Part shown: in pieces, positions 22,169 through 34,597 of the stretch
Layout: each line of letters begins with the position of its first letter
Position numbering within the stretch: the stretch's first letter is position 1
Source: Emydura subglobosa
Lineage: Eukaryota > Chordata > Testudines > Chelidae
Direction of reading: 5' to 3'
Assembly (NCBI GenBank): GCA_007922225.1
Contig: ML679961.1
Span: 75,652,652-75,716,651 of the forward strand
DNA: 64,000 bases
The notes under the pieces: model-generated
Database searches by the model: none
What the model was told of the DNA's origin: nothing
The model's input: only the letters and a program-made list of their open reading frames with translations
Translations under genes and position numbers: made by a program

Positions 22169-22939
22169 CGTCAGTCTTGGGACTAACATAGTGGCAACAA
22201 CACCATTGCAGTGACTCATTTAAAAAGTCTCACTCCTTCATATGTTTCCTAGCGCAAGCTGTTCCAAGGCTAAGACAGCATCAGTGGAGAATAACTGCTG
22301 GGAAGCCAGTGGAGTTTTGCTTGTGTGAAAGTAGGATAAGCAAGAGAAGAATCAGGCCCCTTCTCTTTAGTGGCTACAATAGAATTAGAAATTTAACAGC
22401 AACGCCAGTAGGAACATATGATTCACCACTTTAGGAAGCCACTCTTCTCACAGCAGGCCTGAGACTTTTCAATTCCCTTCTAGCAGCATGGGGTCGTGCT
22501 GCCGGAACTAAGATCTGGTAACAGAATGTGGAGGATGACCTTCATCTAAGGCAGGCCATCCATCCAGCTTTGAGCCAGACAACCCTATTTTTGATGGTTG
22601 TGTCCCTTACCCAGAATGGAGACAAAACTGGTGGATGTGGTTTTGTCCAATGTCACGGATGGGGGATGCCACTTTGAAGAACAGGGTGCTTTGCCCCTGC
22701 CCATATGACCTCACACACAACCTGCATGTGACGTCACTCGGAGGGGGAGGGGGCCAAGGCAGTGTGCTCTTCAAAATGTTGTTCTCCTTGTGGCATGGCC
22801 TTGTACGTGCAAGGTCATACCAGCCGGGTGGGCCCACGCTGTTCCCAGCAGTACAGGAATATCTGGTGTTCTGGGGGTGTAGCTGTGGCCACCCTATTTC
22901 CATCTACTCTTCCATGTGAGATTCAGGAGAGGGGAAGAG
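22169..22939. other. Intergenic, no gene recognised
   Basis: The segment from about 22560 to 22905 is locally GC-rich and ends agctgtggccacccta, which may be the edge of an old repeat. ORFs on both strands overlap there without domains. Confidence 0.35.
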
Positions 22940-22954
22940 TACTTTGCCAGGACT

Positions 22955-23272
22955 GCATTATTGCCATTGCCAAGTATTCAAAAATTATGAGTCATGCCCC
23001 CAAAAATCCTGAGATTGGTTTTTAAGAAAAAATCATGATTTAAAAAAAAAAAAAGTTATTTTTATTTTTCTCTGGTTTCGGAGTCTGTGGGTTGCACTGG
23101 AAAGGGGGGTGCACATTTTCAAGTGTTTCTCTGCAACCCTGAGGGCTTACAAAAATCCTAATTTATTTTCTTTAATCACATGGATCTAGAAGCTAGGCTT
23201 CAAGAAAAGCTCCGGATATTGTGGGGCTTGCAATAAAATTGTGAGGGTTGACAACCTGTGATAAAATCATTA
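22955..23272 (+). mobile_element. Non-autonomous repeat, copy 1 (ttgccaa...tgaggg-tt-acaac ends)
   Basis: It starts cattgccaagtattcaaaaa, ttatgagtcatgccccc and ends gcaataaaattgtgaggg, ttgacaacctgtg. An inverted, diverged counterpart lies at 58345-58655 with the same order of blocks (atgagtcaggcc, a poly(A)/T-rich stretch, cctctgg-ttc, catgagagctggcaac). The ends are imperfect inverted repeats (ttgccaa / ttgacaac). It has no coding capacity. Confidence 0.65.
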
Positions 23273-23417
23273 GGGATGGCAACACTGCGGTGATGTTCTC
23301 AACAGTTTGTGCAAATTCAGGTTTTTTTCTGCTTCAAATGATTGTAATATGTGACTGTGCTTTGCAGCCAGCACATCTTGGGCTAGATTCTGAGCTCAGT
23401 AGCACTGGAGGAAATAT

Positions 23418-24050
23418 GCTGCTTCCACACTACACAGTAAGGTTGACATAAGGCAACTTATGTCGACCTAATTATGTCAGTGTCTACACGACAGCCTTGC
23501 TCCCAGCTGTGTACGTGCCCTGCCACACAGACAGAATAATTCCACCTGCACGGAAGGTGTAGTTAGGGTGACACAGTGTCCCTGTAGACATTGCTGTTAC
23601 TCACATGGGTTGTTGGCTGTCATTCTTATCAATTTCATGGCTCCTGCAGCTCTTGGCTCACCAGATGAGCTGCTGCTCCAAGCCATGCTGCCACCTAGGC
23701 TTCCAGCTGGGGCTGCTGCCTGGGGTCCATGCCAGGAGCCTGGCTGTCCCCCCGCACCCCCAATCACCTCCGCGCTCTCAGCTCTACACCGGGAGCAGGG
23801 CTGCAGTTGACTCAACCCCGGGCAGCTGGGACCCTGCTTGCGGCTGGGAGCGGGGTGTGGGAGGCAAGAGCCCGAGGGCAGCTGGGCTTCCAGCTGGGCG
23901 ATGCACAGAGCTGGTTCTTGAGTCGGTGGAAGCACTCCTGGTGAGGACGCACACCACTGACAGAAGGAGGGTAGAGTGGACATCAGCCACTGCGGTGGCT
24001 GTAAGTCGAACTAACATAGGCTGACTTAGGTTTGTAGTGTAGACATGCCT
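23418..24050 (-). mobile_element. TIR element, same family as 13169-13753
   Basis: The right end reads gtagtgtagacatgcct followed by TAA. The left end is less clear, near gcttccacactacacag. On the minus strand it shares ttacagccaccgc, ggctgatgtccac and ttccaccgac with the element at 13169. The Glu/Ala/Pro-containing ORFs across 23568-24024 are on both strands in a GC-rich interior and are not supported as genes. Confidence 0.75.
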
Positions 24051-25369
24051 TAAGTTACCTCCAATTTACTTTGGTGTAACTGAGATCAGAATATAGCCTC
24101 ATGTGTTCAGCACACAGTGAACAAAGAATCCATTAACACCTATCTGGGGCTGTCACAAGAGGAAGTGTTTTCTATTAAGTGCGAACAAGGACCCCTTACT
24201 CTGTACTCTGCACCCTGCCCCTTCCCTTGGAACAATATTTTGGCAAACATTACAGAACCTGTGTCAGCCCAATCCCATGTGGCAGTTACTTTCCTTTGCT
24301 AAATGGATGTTAGTTTTCCCCCCCTGTACAGAACCTTTTGTGATCAGGTGATCAGTGTGCTATTTCTTTATTTTCACATCACTGTAACTGCGTATGCTGA
24401 TCAGTAGTAATGAAAGGAGTAAATTCAAGAAGGAGACAAGAGAGCTTTTATTTAGTTAGTTTTATACACAGTCTAATGCAGATAATCCTGCACACAATAT
24501 ATACAGCATTCATATGCAGCTAGACTCTATGACCGATTTCATTTTAACAGGCATGCCCACGAGATCACCTAATCTGATCTCCTGCTGTTACCATATTAAC
24601 CAACATCTTATTTTATTAAAGCTCATTGCAGAGAAATGTGATGTCCCCTTGCTGAATAAATCAGTTTCAGAAATATTGTGAATGAAAGAATCCCAGCTGT
24701 TGCTGTTGTTCCATGCTCATGAAAGAATGTAAACTGCTAGTCTTATAAAAAAACTGTGATTTAACCTCTGCACTGCCTATATTACCTGACTATAACCCAC
24801 AAATTCTGTTTAATGATTTGTGTTAATTTTTTTCATTTTCCCTTATGGCATATGCACACACAAAATGAATATAACAAAAGCAAAACCACTTTGAACCACA
24901 GAGACTTATTATTATGGATCATACTATTTCTTAATAATCCTTTTTATTAATTATTGCTGCAGTTTGCCTTGTTGTAAACAGAAGCTTCTAACATGAATAT
25001 TAAGAAATCTAACCATATGTATTTATAATCTTTTTATTATTTATCTAGAATGATTTGCTACTCAAAGACGATCATCCATTTATCTTTAGTCATGTAGCCA
25101 CGTTAGTCATGTCCTCTAATTTTCGTCTCTTATAGTAGGTTTCTTGGAGAGTGAAGATGATATTTTCTATGATGGCATAATTGACCAAGAAGTGCCAAAG
25201 AAGGCCTGATAAAGTGTTTAATAGTGGTTTCCTGTAGTGCTCTTTTTCATTACACTGAAATAAAGCTAATGTAACATTGTTAGTTGTATCAAATTTTTCC
25301 TTGGAGACATTTGGTTTTATTAATGCTGTACTGAAGCATTGTACTCAATAAGATCTAGTCTGATTCCTA
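24051..25369. other. AT-rich intergenic stretch, mostly single-copy looking
   Basis: No recognisable repeat across most of it. Around 24540-24600 (gatcacctaatctgatctcc) there may be a CR1 remnant on the minus strand. Candidate non-coding conserved sequence could lie here, but nothing distinguishes it by eye. Confidence 0.35.
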
Positions 25370-26640
25370 AATACTACCTTAGGCACCTAAGTCCAAAAGT
25401 TAGATCTTCTCAAAACCCTTGTTCATTTGTCACCTAATTCTGTAGGAAGCCACTTGTACAGTCTCTTAGGTGTGTAAAGATCTACTGCTGAACATATGCA
25501 CAGCAGCCTCAGTCTTGACATCCAAATGCCTAAGCCTCAGCGGGATCCTCATAGAATCATAGAAGATTAGGGTTGGAAGGGACCTCATCCCTCATCCGAG
25601 CCAGGCATTTGTCAAGCCACACCTTAAAAACCTCTAAGGATGAATATTCTGCTACCTCTCTAGATAACCCGTTCCAGTGCTTCACCACCCTCCTAGTGAA
25701 AACTAGGCATTCCCCCACTTGTCCCACCTGCAGGACCCAATCTGGAAGGCATTCTTAGAGGCCAGCTAACAGATCAGGCCCTGCACAAAATGCCAATAGT
25801 GGTGACCCCATATTAACCTTGGGAGACCCAAGTTCAACAAGGACATGAATCTGGGTTTCCTACATCCCAGGTGAGTGCCCTAAGCCCTGGAACGTAGAGC
25901 CATTCTCACTCTTCCTCTAGCCCAATGACCATTTAGTTATTTATACAAAGTGGAATGGCTTCAACAGGAGAAATTAAGGAGACCCACCACCAGAAGACCA
26001 CATAGCCCAGTGGTTAGGACACTCTCCTCAGATGTGGGTTAAAATCTCTGCTGCGAATCAGGCAGAGGAGCAATCTGAATCTTGGTCTTCCCCCTCCTGG
26101 ATGAGTGCTCTAATCACTGGGCTCAAGGTTATAAGAAAGGGCCACAGCTCCTCCTTTTTTTGAGAGAAAAGGCTTAGATGCATAACTCCAGGAGAGGATT
26201 CATGCCTGTGAATCCCGAGCAGAGAGAGGTGCCTCCTTCTGGCCCAGAGTTAGGTGTCTAAGTGCTTTTAGGGGGCGCTTAGGCCCCACCTTTTCCCTCT
26301 GCATTTCCTATCAGCTAGCTTAGGTGGCCCCCTGCTCAGCATGCTAGCTTTTATGGATCCCATTCTCAGGCGCCTAACTCTCCCCATGCATTGTTTAGGG
26401 AGCCTAAGCACCAAACTGGGGCTGTGCATTTCATTAGGCAGCAGAGCACCTGAAGTCAGGCATTGCAATGCTAAACGAAAGTCCCCTCTCTGGTTCAACT
26501 TTTGCTTGCCGGCAGAGAGCAATCTGTTTCTTGAACTTGATGGGGATTTGAAGCGGGTGTCCTCAGCTGCAGGATTCACCAGTTTGCCTCAGTGCCTCCA
26601 AGGGTGAATTGGGCCAGGATTTTTTCTCAGAGGACAAGTT
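25370..26640. repeat. Unclassified old repeat interrupted by CR1 (tentative)
   Basis: The motif aggcacctaagtcc / gcctaagc / gcgcctaactc / gagcctaagcacc recurs from about 25378 to 26410, suggesting one decayed element. A CR1 fragment interrupts it at 25549-25745. The stretch 25995-26130 (agtggttaggacactctcc and agtgctctaatcactgggc) resembles a tRNA-derived SINE head, but no intact tRNA fold was found. Confidence 0.35.
25549..25745 (-). mobile_element. CR1 LINE 3' fragment
   Basis: On the plus strand it begins tcatagaatcatagaagatt, agggttggaagggacctc, continues ttgtcaagccacaccttaaa and reaches cactcctagtgaaaa-type sequence: the reverse complement of a CR1 3' end. It is 5'-truncated and lies inside an older unclassified repeat. 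Confidence 0.9.
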
Positions 26641-27114
26641 GTAGCTCGAAACAAGCTCAAACCACAATACTCAGATCTGGATCCAGAAGCAGATTTTGAA
26701 CACTCCACTCTTTGGGGTGTTTGGAACTGAGGTTTTGGTCCAGCCCATTGTGAAGATAGATTATGCTAGCTATAATATTTGGATCCAGATCTAGGTTTCA
26801 AGAAAGGGACAATCCCTGGCTTTGGGCATTTACTAGTCTATTTACTACTATTTACTAGAAAAGTAAGGTATTAGCCCAAAGAACATTTAAGCACCAATAC
26901 TGAGCCCCACTGCTCCTGCTTTACGCCATGGGAGGAAATCCAGCTTAAATGGCTATCCAAGAATTCCTGCTCCATAGTCCCTGGGTAGGGCAAACTACAT
27001 TACAGTCCCTGGTGTAAGTGATACGTTGGGGGCGTGGCTAAGAAATATGTATGTGGCCATAGTGTCTCTGCTTTTCAGCGATTTTAGAATAAACTGTGAT
27101 AATAATTTCCATCT
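26641..27114. other. Intergenic, nothing recognised
   Basis: No gene or clear repeat between the decayed repeat and the hAT-like element. Confidence 0.4.
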
Positions 27115-27122
27115 ACAAGGTC

Positions 27123-27246
27123 TAGGGTGACCAGATAGCAAGTGTGAAAGATTGGGACAGGAAGTGGGGGGGTAATAGGCGCATACATAAGAAAAAGACC
27201 CGAATATCGGGACTCACCCTATAAAATCGGAACATCTGGTCACCTA
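27123..27246. mobile_element. 124-bp hAT-like MITE with 8-bp target duplication
   Basis: The left end tagggtgaccagat and the right end atctggtcaccta are terminal inverted repeats differing by a single-base gap. The element is bounded by a perfect direct repeat acaaggtc at 27115-27122 and 27247-27254, the 8-bp duplication expected for hAT transposons. Its interior includes gggacaggaagtggggg and cgaatatcgggactcaccct. It cannot encode a transposase, so it was moved in trans. Confidence 0.93.
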
Positions 27247-27254
27247 ACAAGGTC

Positions 27255-28499
27255 CACCATAGACCATTGTGGGCATGAGAAGTAATGGGAAAATGATCCA
27301 GGTCCAACAGGGCCATCTGAGTGAGAGGAAGCAATTTTTTATTTGCAAGGAATAACCTAGACAATTATTTTCTGGCTGAGAGGCAGGACAACCCCTTTCA
27401 ATATGCATTACCTCTGGTTTTATGAGGAAATTAGCAAACATCACACAGTTTATTGAAAAAAGTGCTGGAGGTGAAAAATTAAATATACAGTTATGTAGAC
27501 TTCAACTGCAGAAAAAGAATTTTCCTCTTCAGTCTAGGGTGGCAGAAGCTGGAGATGATTGCTATGTTCAATGAACATTAATGATTTTTTCTTATTATGT
27601 TACATTACTCTTTCCTAAGCTGGTGGTCAAATACAATAGCTTTATTAAAGACCCAATTCGGTTAGAAAGAAGAATGCATCTTCCTGCTACCGTAGCCCTT
27701 ATGAGTGATGAGGGTCTGATAGCTCTATTAGAAAATAATGTTCTGTAGTGTGAAACAAAAAAGTCAGTGGCTAACACCTCTTCTGCATATACCCTAGTGC
27801 CTCCTTCACCCCCAAAGCAGTGGGGTCACTCTTCTTGAATAAGTAGCTTATTCAGGCACTGTGCTTACTTAGTTCCAGGTTCCCTTGGAGCGGGTACAAC
27901 AGCTCCACCTGCTTAACTGTGCAAATTGTTGATCAAATTCCTCTAATGTGCCCTATTTTTTTTATATAGAAGGCACTCGCCCTCCCCCAAAATCTAACTC
28001 ATGACCTGATATGGATTGAAGCTTATGCATCTAGCAATAAGGAGCGAGTGCATGAAATTATAATGCCACCTATGGGGAAGAAATCATTTGAAAGGAAATG
28101 AACCAATTTTGGTCCAAGTCTATGGAGGCAACGTTACACTCTTTAGACAAAATGAAAAGAAACAATCTTAGTGCAACTCTATGGAGGCCATAGTCCAATG
28201 TAATTATGATGGCAAATTGATGTTCTAATGCCAGTGTGCTACCGCTGAAATGAAAGAATATGAAGCCACAAAAATACAAAGGATATTAAAAAATAAGGTT
28301 GAAATTAACTTAGAGGGACTCTGTAAAGAGCTTTTTAAAAGTATATATGTGTCAAAGATCCCCTGTCTGTTTTTCTGAGCTGTGTGAGTTATACCAAATG
28401 CCACAAGCCACACCTGGCAGGTACATGTGGGTATGCCAAACTTGTGGCCATAAAAACATAGAGTACACCGTGTCATCTAATGCTAACACTTAGTTTTCC
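27255..28499. other. Intergenic AT-rich sequence
   Basis: No gene or clear repeat. A near-repeated phrase (ctatggaggc near 28121 and 28181, each after caa-tct/caactct) occurs twice about 60 bp apart. Confidence 0.35.
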
Positions 28500-28692
28500 C
28501 ATAGAACTGTACTGGCATTAGCTACTCCTCACAACTCTCATGTGAAGTACTTAAATATCATTAGTCCCATTTACAGCTGAAAAGCCTGTGGCAGACGTGT
28601 TAAGCGACTTGTCCAAGGCCACAGAGCAAACCTGCGAGTGCACTTGAATTAGAATTCAGGACGATTCTAGATTTCAGTCCTGAACTGAGATA
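28500..28692 (-). repeat. MIR-type SINE
   Basis: The plus strand shows the reverse complement of the MIR order: ctcctcacaactctcatgtg, cattagtcccatttacagc, gttaagcgacttgtccaagg, ccacagagcaa. Diverged. Confidence 0.75.
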
Positions 28693-29039
28693 CTTAGATA
28701 CCACGATCATGGGTGTTTTAGAAAATGGGAGAGAGACTTCCGAAGGAGCAGGATAGGGCCCAAAAGAATATCCTCAGTTGGGAGTAACTGTATCTCTCCC
28801 TTACCCCTTGCACGCACCCAAGCCCTGAGTCTATGATCCACCTAAGCTGTAGACAGCACAGGGTCAATGCTTTGAACTTGCTGGGGTAGAGTTGGCAGAT
28901 GTTACTGTGACCCAAGAACCCCTCAGTGCCCGCTGGCAAGGGGGTTACAAGAATATCCTGATTCTGGTCTGTACATTTTGGTCCACCAAAGAATGTCATG
29001 TGAGGCTTTAAATGAAAGCCAGGGTCACATGGGTCATTA
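28693..29039. other. Intergenic, nothing recognised
   Basis: A 93-codon minus-strand ORF spans most of it without a recognisable domain; not annotated as a gene. Confidence 0.35.
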
Positions 29040-29480
29040 ATGTCATTTTGAAATGTATGTCATCGGTGATCCCTCGGAATTCAAGGATGATTGTTTTTCA
29101 TACAATGACAGCCAGTTATCGCTGGTGGATCCGCAGGGGGCTAATGAGACCTATCTGGGATCCATAGATCTTGTCCAGTTGGGGCATACATTTCCCAATG
29201 GATGGGGCGGTCCATGACTAGGAGCTTCCAGTCATCACTGTCCTGCTCCTGTCACCACTCGCCGATTGCCACAGGACTTGGATGTGAATAGGGAAGATTC
29301 CTCTGTGTGAATTCTTTTAGCATGGTAGCACCATTGCACACCACTGTCCACACGGTGCTTGACAGGATGAGGATCATAATCCCATGGCAAGGAAACCAAG
29401 ACGTTTGAAAACCTTCATCCTGCTGCAGCCTTCATCTGCCTTCACAGCAACTGCCTGCCCTGCCATTGAGGACTTGGGGA
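29040..29480. repeat. Unclassified moderately GC-rich block (possible old repeat)
   Basis: The stretch from gtcatcggtgatccctcgga to cctgccattgaggacttggg differs in composition from the AT-rich flanks and retains phrases such as acagccagttatcgctggtg. I could not assign a family. No intact frame. Confidence 0.25.
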
Positions 29481-31789
29481 GGGGGAGATTGGATTGCTGT
29501 TCATCTGGAATCTCACCTTCAACCTTGCCACCTTGGGTGACCCTGCCAGGGGTGTGAGATTTCCCACCAAGGTGGGAAATGTATGTACAGATATTATGTT
29601 GGGAGTTATATATATAACTAGTTTTCCTCCAGACAGGAGGCAAGAAATGTTTCTTTCTCTGTTTGGATGTAAATTAAACATTGTAAGCTAACACAATGGA
29701 TGCCCATTACATACAATGTCAGATGTTAACAAAGACATGTGAAGTCAACAGGGATGCAGCACACAGGAAAAGCAAAGACAGACAATGAGCTTTGGGGGTA
29801 TATGTCGGAGGCAAAGAAAACACCCCATCTTCCTGCACTTAGGAAGTAAACTCATGAAAAGTTCACACTCATGAAAATGCGATCCCAGCCAATCTTGGCT
29901 GGAAATGCTGCAAAAGATTTTGTTTGAGATAAACTTCTCTAGACAGGAGATTAACCTGATAGTTAAGTTTAGTTTCAAACAAGGATGCTATGATTTTGTT
30001 TCATATGTAACCATTTGTTTCCAATATTCTTACTCACCATCACTTGGATTGTGACTCTTTGATTATGAACATACTCTTGTTTTTATTATAAATATATCTC
30101 AGTGCTGTGGTGTTGAGCAAAGTGCTGGTCCTGAGCTGAATCTTACAACCTGCTGCGTACACCGTTTCTTTGGGGACAGTAGATCTCGTGTTTCTGTGAT
30201 TAGCCAGTGACAAGGGATGGATATTACAGGGGAATGCTTCAAAAGGGTTCAAGGACTAGGATGCATGTATTATTAACCTGCAAGGCAAAGTGAGGGCTGG
30301 TATAGCCAGAAGAGAGTGCTTGAGTGACCAGAAGGCTGGTGGTGTTAGGAAGCCAACAGCCAGCTAAGCACCAGCAGAACTCCCTCATGCTGTAGGCAGG
30401 GGGCAACAAGCTGCCTCACAGTCCTGGGTACCCCGAGAACCACCACAGTTACTTGACACCACCTTTGCGTTACCCAGATCCTGAGGCTGGCAGGGGAGGG
30501 GCTTGCCCCAAAGGCTGCTCTTATGCCCAGCTAGCAACGTTCTCAATGGACCGTTTTGACAGCCAGGTATTGTGGGTTTGAGGATGTCCTGCTACACGTT
30601 CTTTACCTATCAGCACCCTCTACGCTAGGGTCAAGCGGAGAGATGGTGGAATTACTTTGATGGTTCTGCATCAGCCAGTTTCCCCCTACACGAAAGGAAT
30701 CCTGAGGGGGCTGTGTGCACGCAGAGAGGTTGCTGGAGCAAAGCAAATCAGGCAGAGCAGAGCCCAGAATCAAACCTCAGGCTAGTCACCCCCCTGTTGA
30801 ATACATTACCACTGTTGCTTCACCAGTTGGGATCTATTAAGAATGCAGCCAGCAAATGCCATAATGATAAGAGTTAGGGTTAAACGATTAGTTTAGGTGC
30901 TGATTATAAAATCAGATTAAAAAATAAAGAAAATCTGTGCCCTCTGCGGGACTGCAGAACAGAACTTTTTCTCTCCTGTTCAGCTACCTACGCCAAACTA
31001 ACAAAGAAGCCATTCCACAGGCCCGCTTAATCAGGAGTCATTCTGGAACAGGACCTTGGGGTCGGAATGCACGATCCACATATTTATGAGTGTATGACCC
31101 CTGACATGCCACTATTGCCTGTGTATAGTTCTTAGCTGGGGCCATCTGGTACGGTGGCGGGGATTCCATGACAAGCTCCGTAGAGCTATTCTATGGATAC
31201 ATGTTCCTGGTGCTCTTACAGAATATAAAGATGTATCTTTGGAAGGGGGAGCCAAGGCAGCAATTGAGCATTGATCCATAATCCCAAAGTCTTGCATGGA
31301 TTCCACCTCAGTCTCAGTGTGGGAAAAAGTCAGTTCTAAAATGAATCAGAAAGAAGCAGTTGGCTTAGGACAACTATTTAAAGCAAACATTCCTACTCAG
31401 TCACTGGGAAACAAGAGAGCTCTGCTGTCAGCCTGAATCAGTGAAGGACCTATATATGGGGGAAGAAAAATCAAATCCTGACAAAGGAATGTTGCTAAAC
31501 ACATTTAGAACTAGTCCAGCCAGCTCTCCTTTTAGATAAAAGGTTGTTGTTGGTTTTTTTATTTCAATACATTGCCTTTAAGCAGAGTGAACTTAAAATT
31601 TAAAAGCTGTTTCTCCCAGCACCATCCCTATCCATGCCTTAATACATATAATGCTAGTTGGCCTGATTGAAATCTATTTGTGCAACAGGATCAATAGGCT
31701 CTGTAGGTTTTGCATCCATGGCAACACATATTTTACATACCATTTTATCCCAAACAAAGGAAAATTAAATACTTGATGTGGAAAAACTT
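29481..31789. other. Intergenic sequence without recognised genes
   Basis: ORFs here are short and overlap each other. The region at 30300-30560 is locally GC-richer. No exon, RNA gene or confidently classified repeat. Confidence 0.35.
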
Positions 31790-31797
31790 CAGGTTTC

Positions 31798-31837
31798 AAG
31801 TGAGAGAGAGAGAAAAGAAAAAAAAAAAAAAAAAAAG
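31798..31837. repeat. Purine-rich simple repeat
   Basis: A (GA)n run (gagagagagagaaaag) is followed by about 20 A residues. It may be the decayed tail of a retroposon, but no body is recognisable. Confidence 0.85.
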
Positions 31838-31840
31838 AAG

Positions 31841-33049
31841 ATGATTTTGCCTTGAGGTGGAAACATGTCATACAGAATTCTTAATGCAACACACTTAAGA
31901 AAGGTGTTGATAGAGCAAAACTTGAGGCTCTGTGAGGAGCATATGAATGCTGTTGGCTGCTTTAGCTGCCGTTATGTGTAGTTTAGTCCTAACCATAGAA
32001 CTATCCACAAAGAAAATAAACATTTTCAAAAAGCAACAGTGGGAAAAAGAAGAAAAATACTAGAAAGCAGCCTAAAATCAAATCTCAGGAAAGCTTTGTG
32101 ATGAGTGAATAACTTCCAAAACCTGATTCTAATCTGATTTATATTGGTATAAAACGGAAGAACTAGTCTGTAAAACTGGGGGTGTATCAGATCAGAATTA
32201 GGTCCCCTCTTCCTTCTTGAGTAGTGAAATCATTAACAGCAGTAGGTGACACTTGCAATTAAATTGCATTTGTTATCCAATGGTCTCACCTCCTTATAAT
32301 TATTTAATTTCCTTATCTTTATGTCCTAATAAATGTTTATTTTATTTTTTTTTAAATCAATTTGAAATAACACTTTACATTAATTAAATTACGTAGTTAA
32401 TAACATAAAATGCATATTAAAAATTACAGGACTGATTCTCCACTGCCTTGTCCCTTGTTTATTATTTGCAAACACAGAGTGAATACAAAGGGGATTAAAA
32501 TACTACCATTCTGATCTGGTTTAGTTTTACACGCATTTTGCACAGATGCAAATTACTACAAAAGGGGCAAGGCAGTGGAAAATCAGGTTCTATATTTGTA
32601 TGTGTCTAGTCAAGTGGATAAATTTCACTGAAATTCAGAATCTTTCCAGTGTTCCTTTTGTCATTGTTAAATGTATATTCATATATGTCTACGTGGTGCT
32701 GAATTTGGCCTCTAGCCAACTTCAAATTTCAATTAAAATCATTTTTATATTCCAGACCACTTTGAATTATGAACACCGCATAGTGTTTTGGTCTTCTGTT
32801 TGTAGGAAGAGTCCAAATTGAGCATAATTCTCCAAAGTGAAATCATCGTCTATGTGAGCAGTCAGTAGGCCTCAATTTGCAATACAGAAATCTTCTTCCC
32901 TGTGACCACGACCTCCCACAATCACCCTAGGTCCCCACAACTTGATTCTAAAACTTCTGCAGACCATTAAGAAGAGCTCAGGAGAGCACAGTCTCAGAAT
33001 CACTGGGTTAGAATATGGGACTGTGAATTAGGAGATTTAAAATGGGTTT
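31841..33049. other. AT-rich intergenic stretch
   Basis: Largely single-copy looking. The ORF at 32546-32821 has no domain. No gene is supported. Confidence 0.35.
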
Positions 33050-33150
33050 AAGTGCATCTACATTAGAGGTTTGCATCAATGTAACTAACGTGATTTTTAA
33101 ATAGATTTAGTTACAACAATGCAATTTTTTTAGACAAACCCATTGGCTCA
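33050..33150. mobile_element. Short diverged TIR element (tentative)
   Basis: It begins gggtttaagtgcatctacat and ends ttttttagacaaaccc. The outer bases (gggttt...aaaccc) and the inner gcatc-tacat / atgc phrases are inverted. About 100 bp, AT-rich, no coding capacity. Confidence 0.4.
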
Positions 33151-33309
33151 GTGGACATATTTAGAAGAGCATTGTAAAGGCCTGGGAATTAGCTGTCGAT
33201 AAATTATGTGAGTCTAAGGGATTCTAAGAGATTCTAGGTTGGTGTAATTTACATGGAGGGGCCTGCAAGAGGATATAAATTACTCCAGTTTAAACATCCT
33301 TCACTTCAC

Positions 33310-33508
33310 TTGGACTTATTGTTTTTGGCTCTTCCATTGACTTGCTGTGTATCTTTAGGCATGTCAGTTAGCTTCAGTGTTCGTTGGTTTTCCTATCCTT
33401 AATATAAGGACAATAATACACTTCTTGCAAAGGTATTATAAGGCTTAATTCATGTTTGTAAATCACTTGGAGATCAAAGCATGAAAGGTCCTATAGAAGT
33501 GCAAAGCC
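33310..33508 (+). repeat. MIR-type SINE
   Basis: It keeps ttgacttgctgtgtatcttt, gcatgtcagttagcttcagt, tcctatccttaatataagg, attataaggcttaattcatg and cactatagaag-like sequence (ggtcctatagaagtgcaaag). Diverged copy. Confidence 0.75.
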
Positions 33509-34269
33509 CTAATACTACATTGTTAATATCACTGTATTTATATTACTATTAATAAGACTTTGATGTGCTATATTACTAATAAGCATTCTTATTCTTATTC
33601 TCAGCTCCCTAACAGCTGTATACAGATGCTGCTCTCTTCTTCTTTTTTCACAAATTTCCATCAGATTTGTGAACACACAAAATGTTAAAAGTCAAGACTG
33701 GAGACTGCTGTCACATCTAGCGACATAAAGGGATCCACTTGCCAAACATATATTTATGTGCTATTATTCAAACTGAAAAATGAAATGCTAACGAACTTTG
33801 TGAATAATCCATATCAGGCAGCATGATCATTTTTAAAGTCATTCTACAAGCACGCTCCCCCTACCTGAAAATAAATTCTCTTGATGACTGTGAGCATACT
33901 GATACTTGCTGTAACTGCAAGATGCTTATGGGGACCATTAAAATGCCAGCACATTGGAAAGTAACAATGAAGTAAACATCTATTTGCCTTTGTATAATAA
34001 AATAACTTGTCATCTTCAATATATCACTATAAGTAGTGTCTGAGAGGATTTCTAGAGCATCATGTCTCTATGCGGGCATGTCTTCTTATCCCAGTGCAGC
34101 AAATAGAAGGGGGCATGTAGCACAGGCTCATGCCTTAAAAAAGGTTTAAATGACAGCATGCATCAATATGTATTGAAAATGTTGGAATCTGAGAACCTGT
34201 AGCAAAGTGCAGATGAATGTGAATGTTGTCTGTGTGCTGTGGGAGGCGTAGTGTCCTTAATAATTTGAG
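33509..34269. other. AT-rich intergenic stretch
   Basis: No gene and no clear repeat. The segment 33780-33960 looks single-copy and could be a conserved non-coding element, but that cannot be tested by eye. Confidence 0.35.
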
Positions 34270-34450
34270 CAAGGGACTAGGAGTCCATACTCTTGGCTTC
34301 TATTTCTAGATACATTATTAGCTCATTCTGTGGCCTTGGACAAGTCACTTATCTGCTCTGTGCCTCAATTTCCCCATCATAAAATGGGCATAATATTTTT
34401 TTACCTACATCAGAGGTGTACTGAAAGGCTTAATTCATTAGAGAGTGTTC
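34270..34450 (+). repeat. MIR-type SINE
   Basis: Clear MIR order: agctcattctgtggccttgg, acaagtcacttatctgctct, gtgcctcaatttccccatca, taaaatgggcataatat, then ctgaaaggcttaattcatta. Confidence 0.85.
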
Positions 34451-34597
34451 CAGCCCATTAGCTGAAATCAGCTGAGTTGCTTAAGATAACAGCCTCCTGA
34501 TAAAATGTCTGGAAGCTGGGGATGGGGCATTTTCAATAAGAGACATTCACTACTAGAGTTCATTTCTCCAGCTGGACTGACGAAGCCCACGCTTTTT

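Noticed and set aside
23568..24024. Several GC-rich ORFs on both strands
   Set aside because: Inside the interior of a TIR element; no domain.
25995..26130. Possible tRNA gene or tRNA-derived SINE head
   Set aside because: A-box-like (agtggttagga) and B-box-like (gggttaaaatctc) stretches exist, but no cloverleaf can be folded with confidence.
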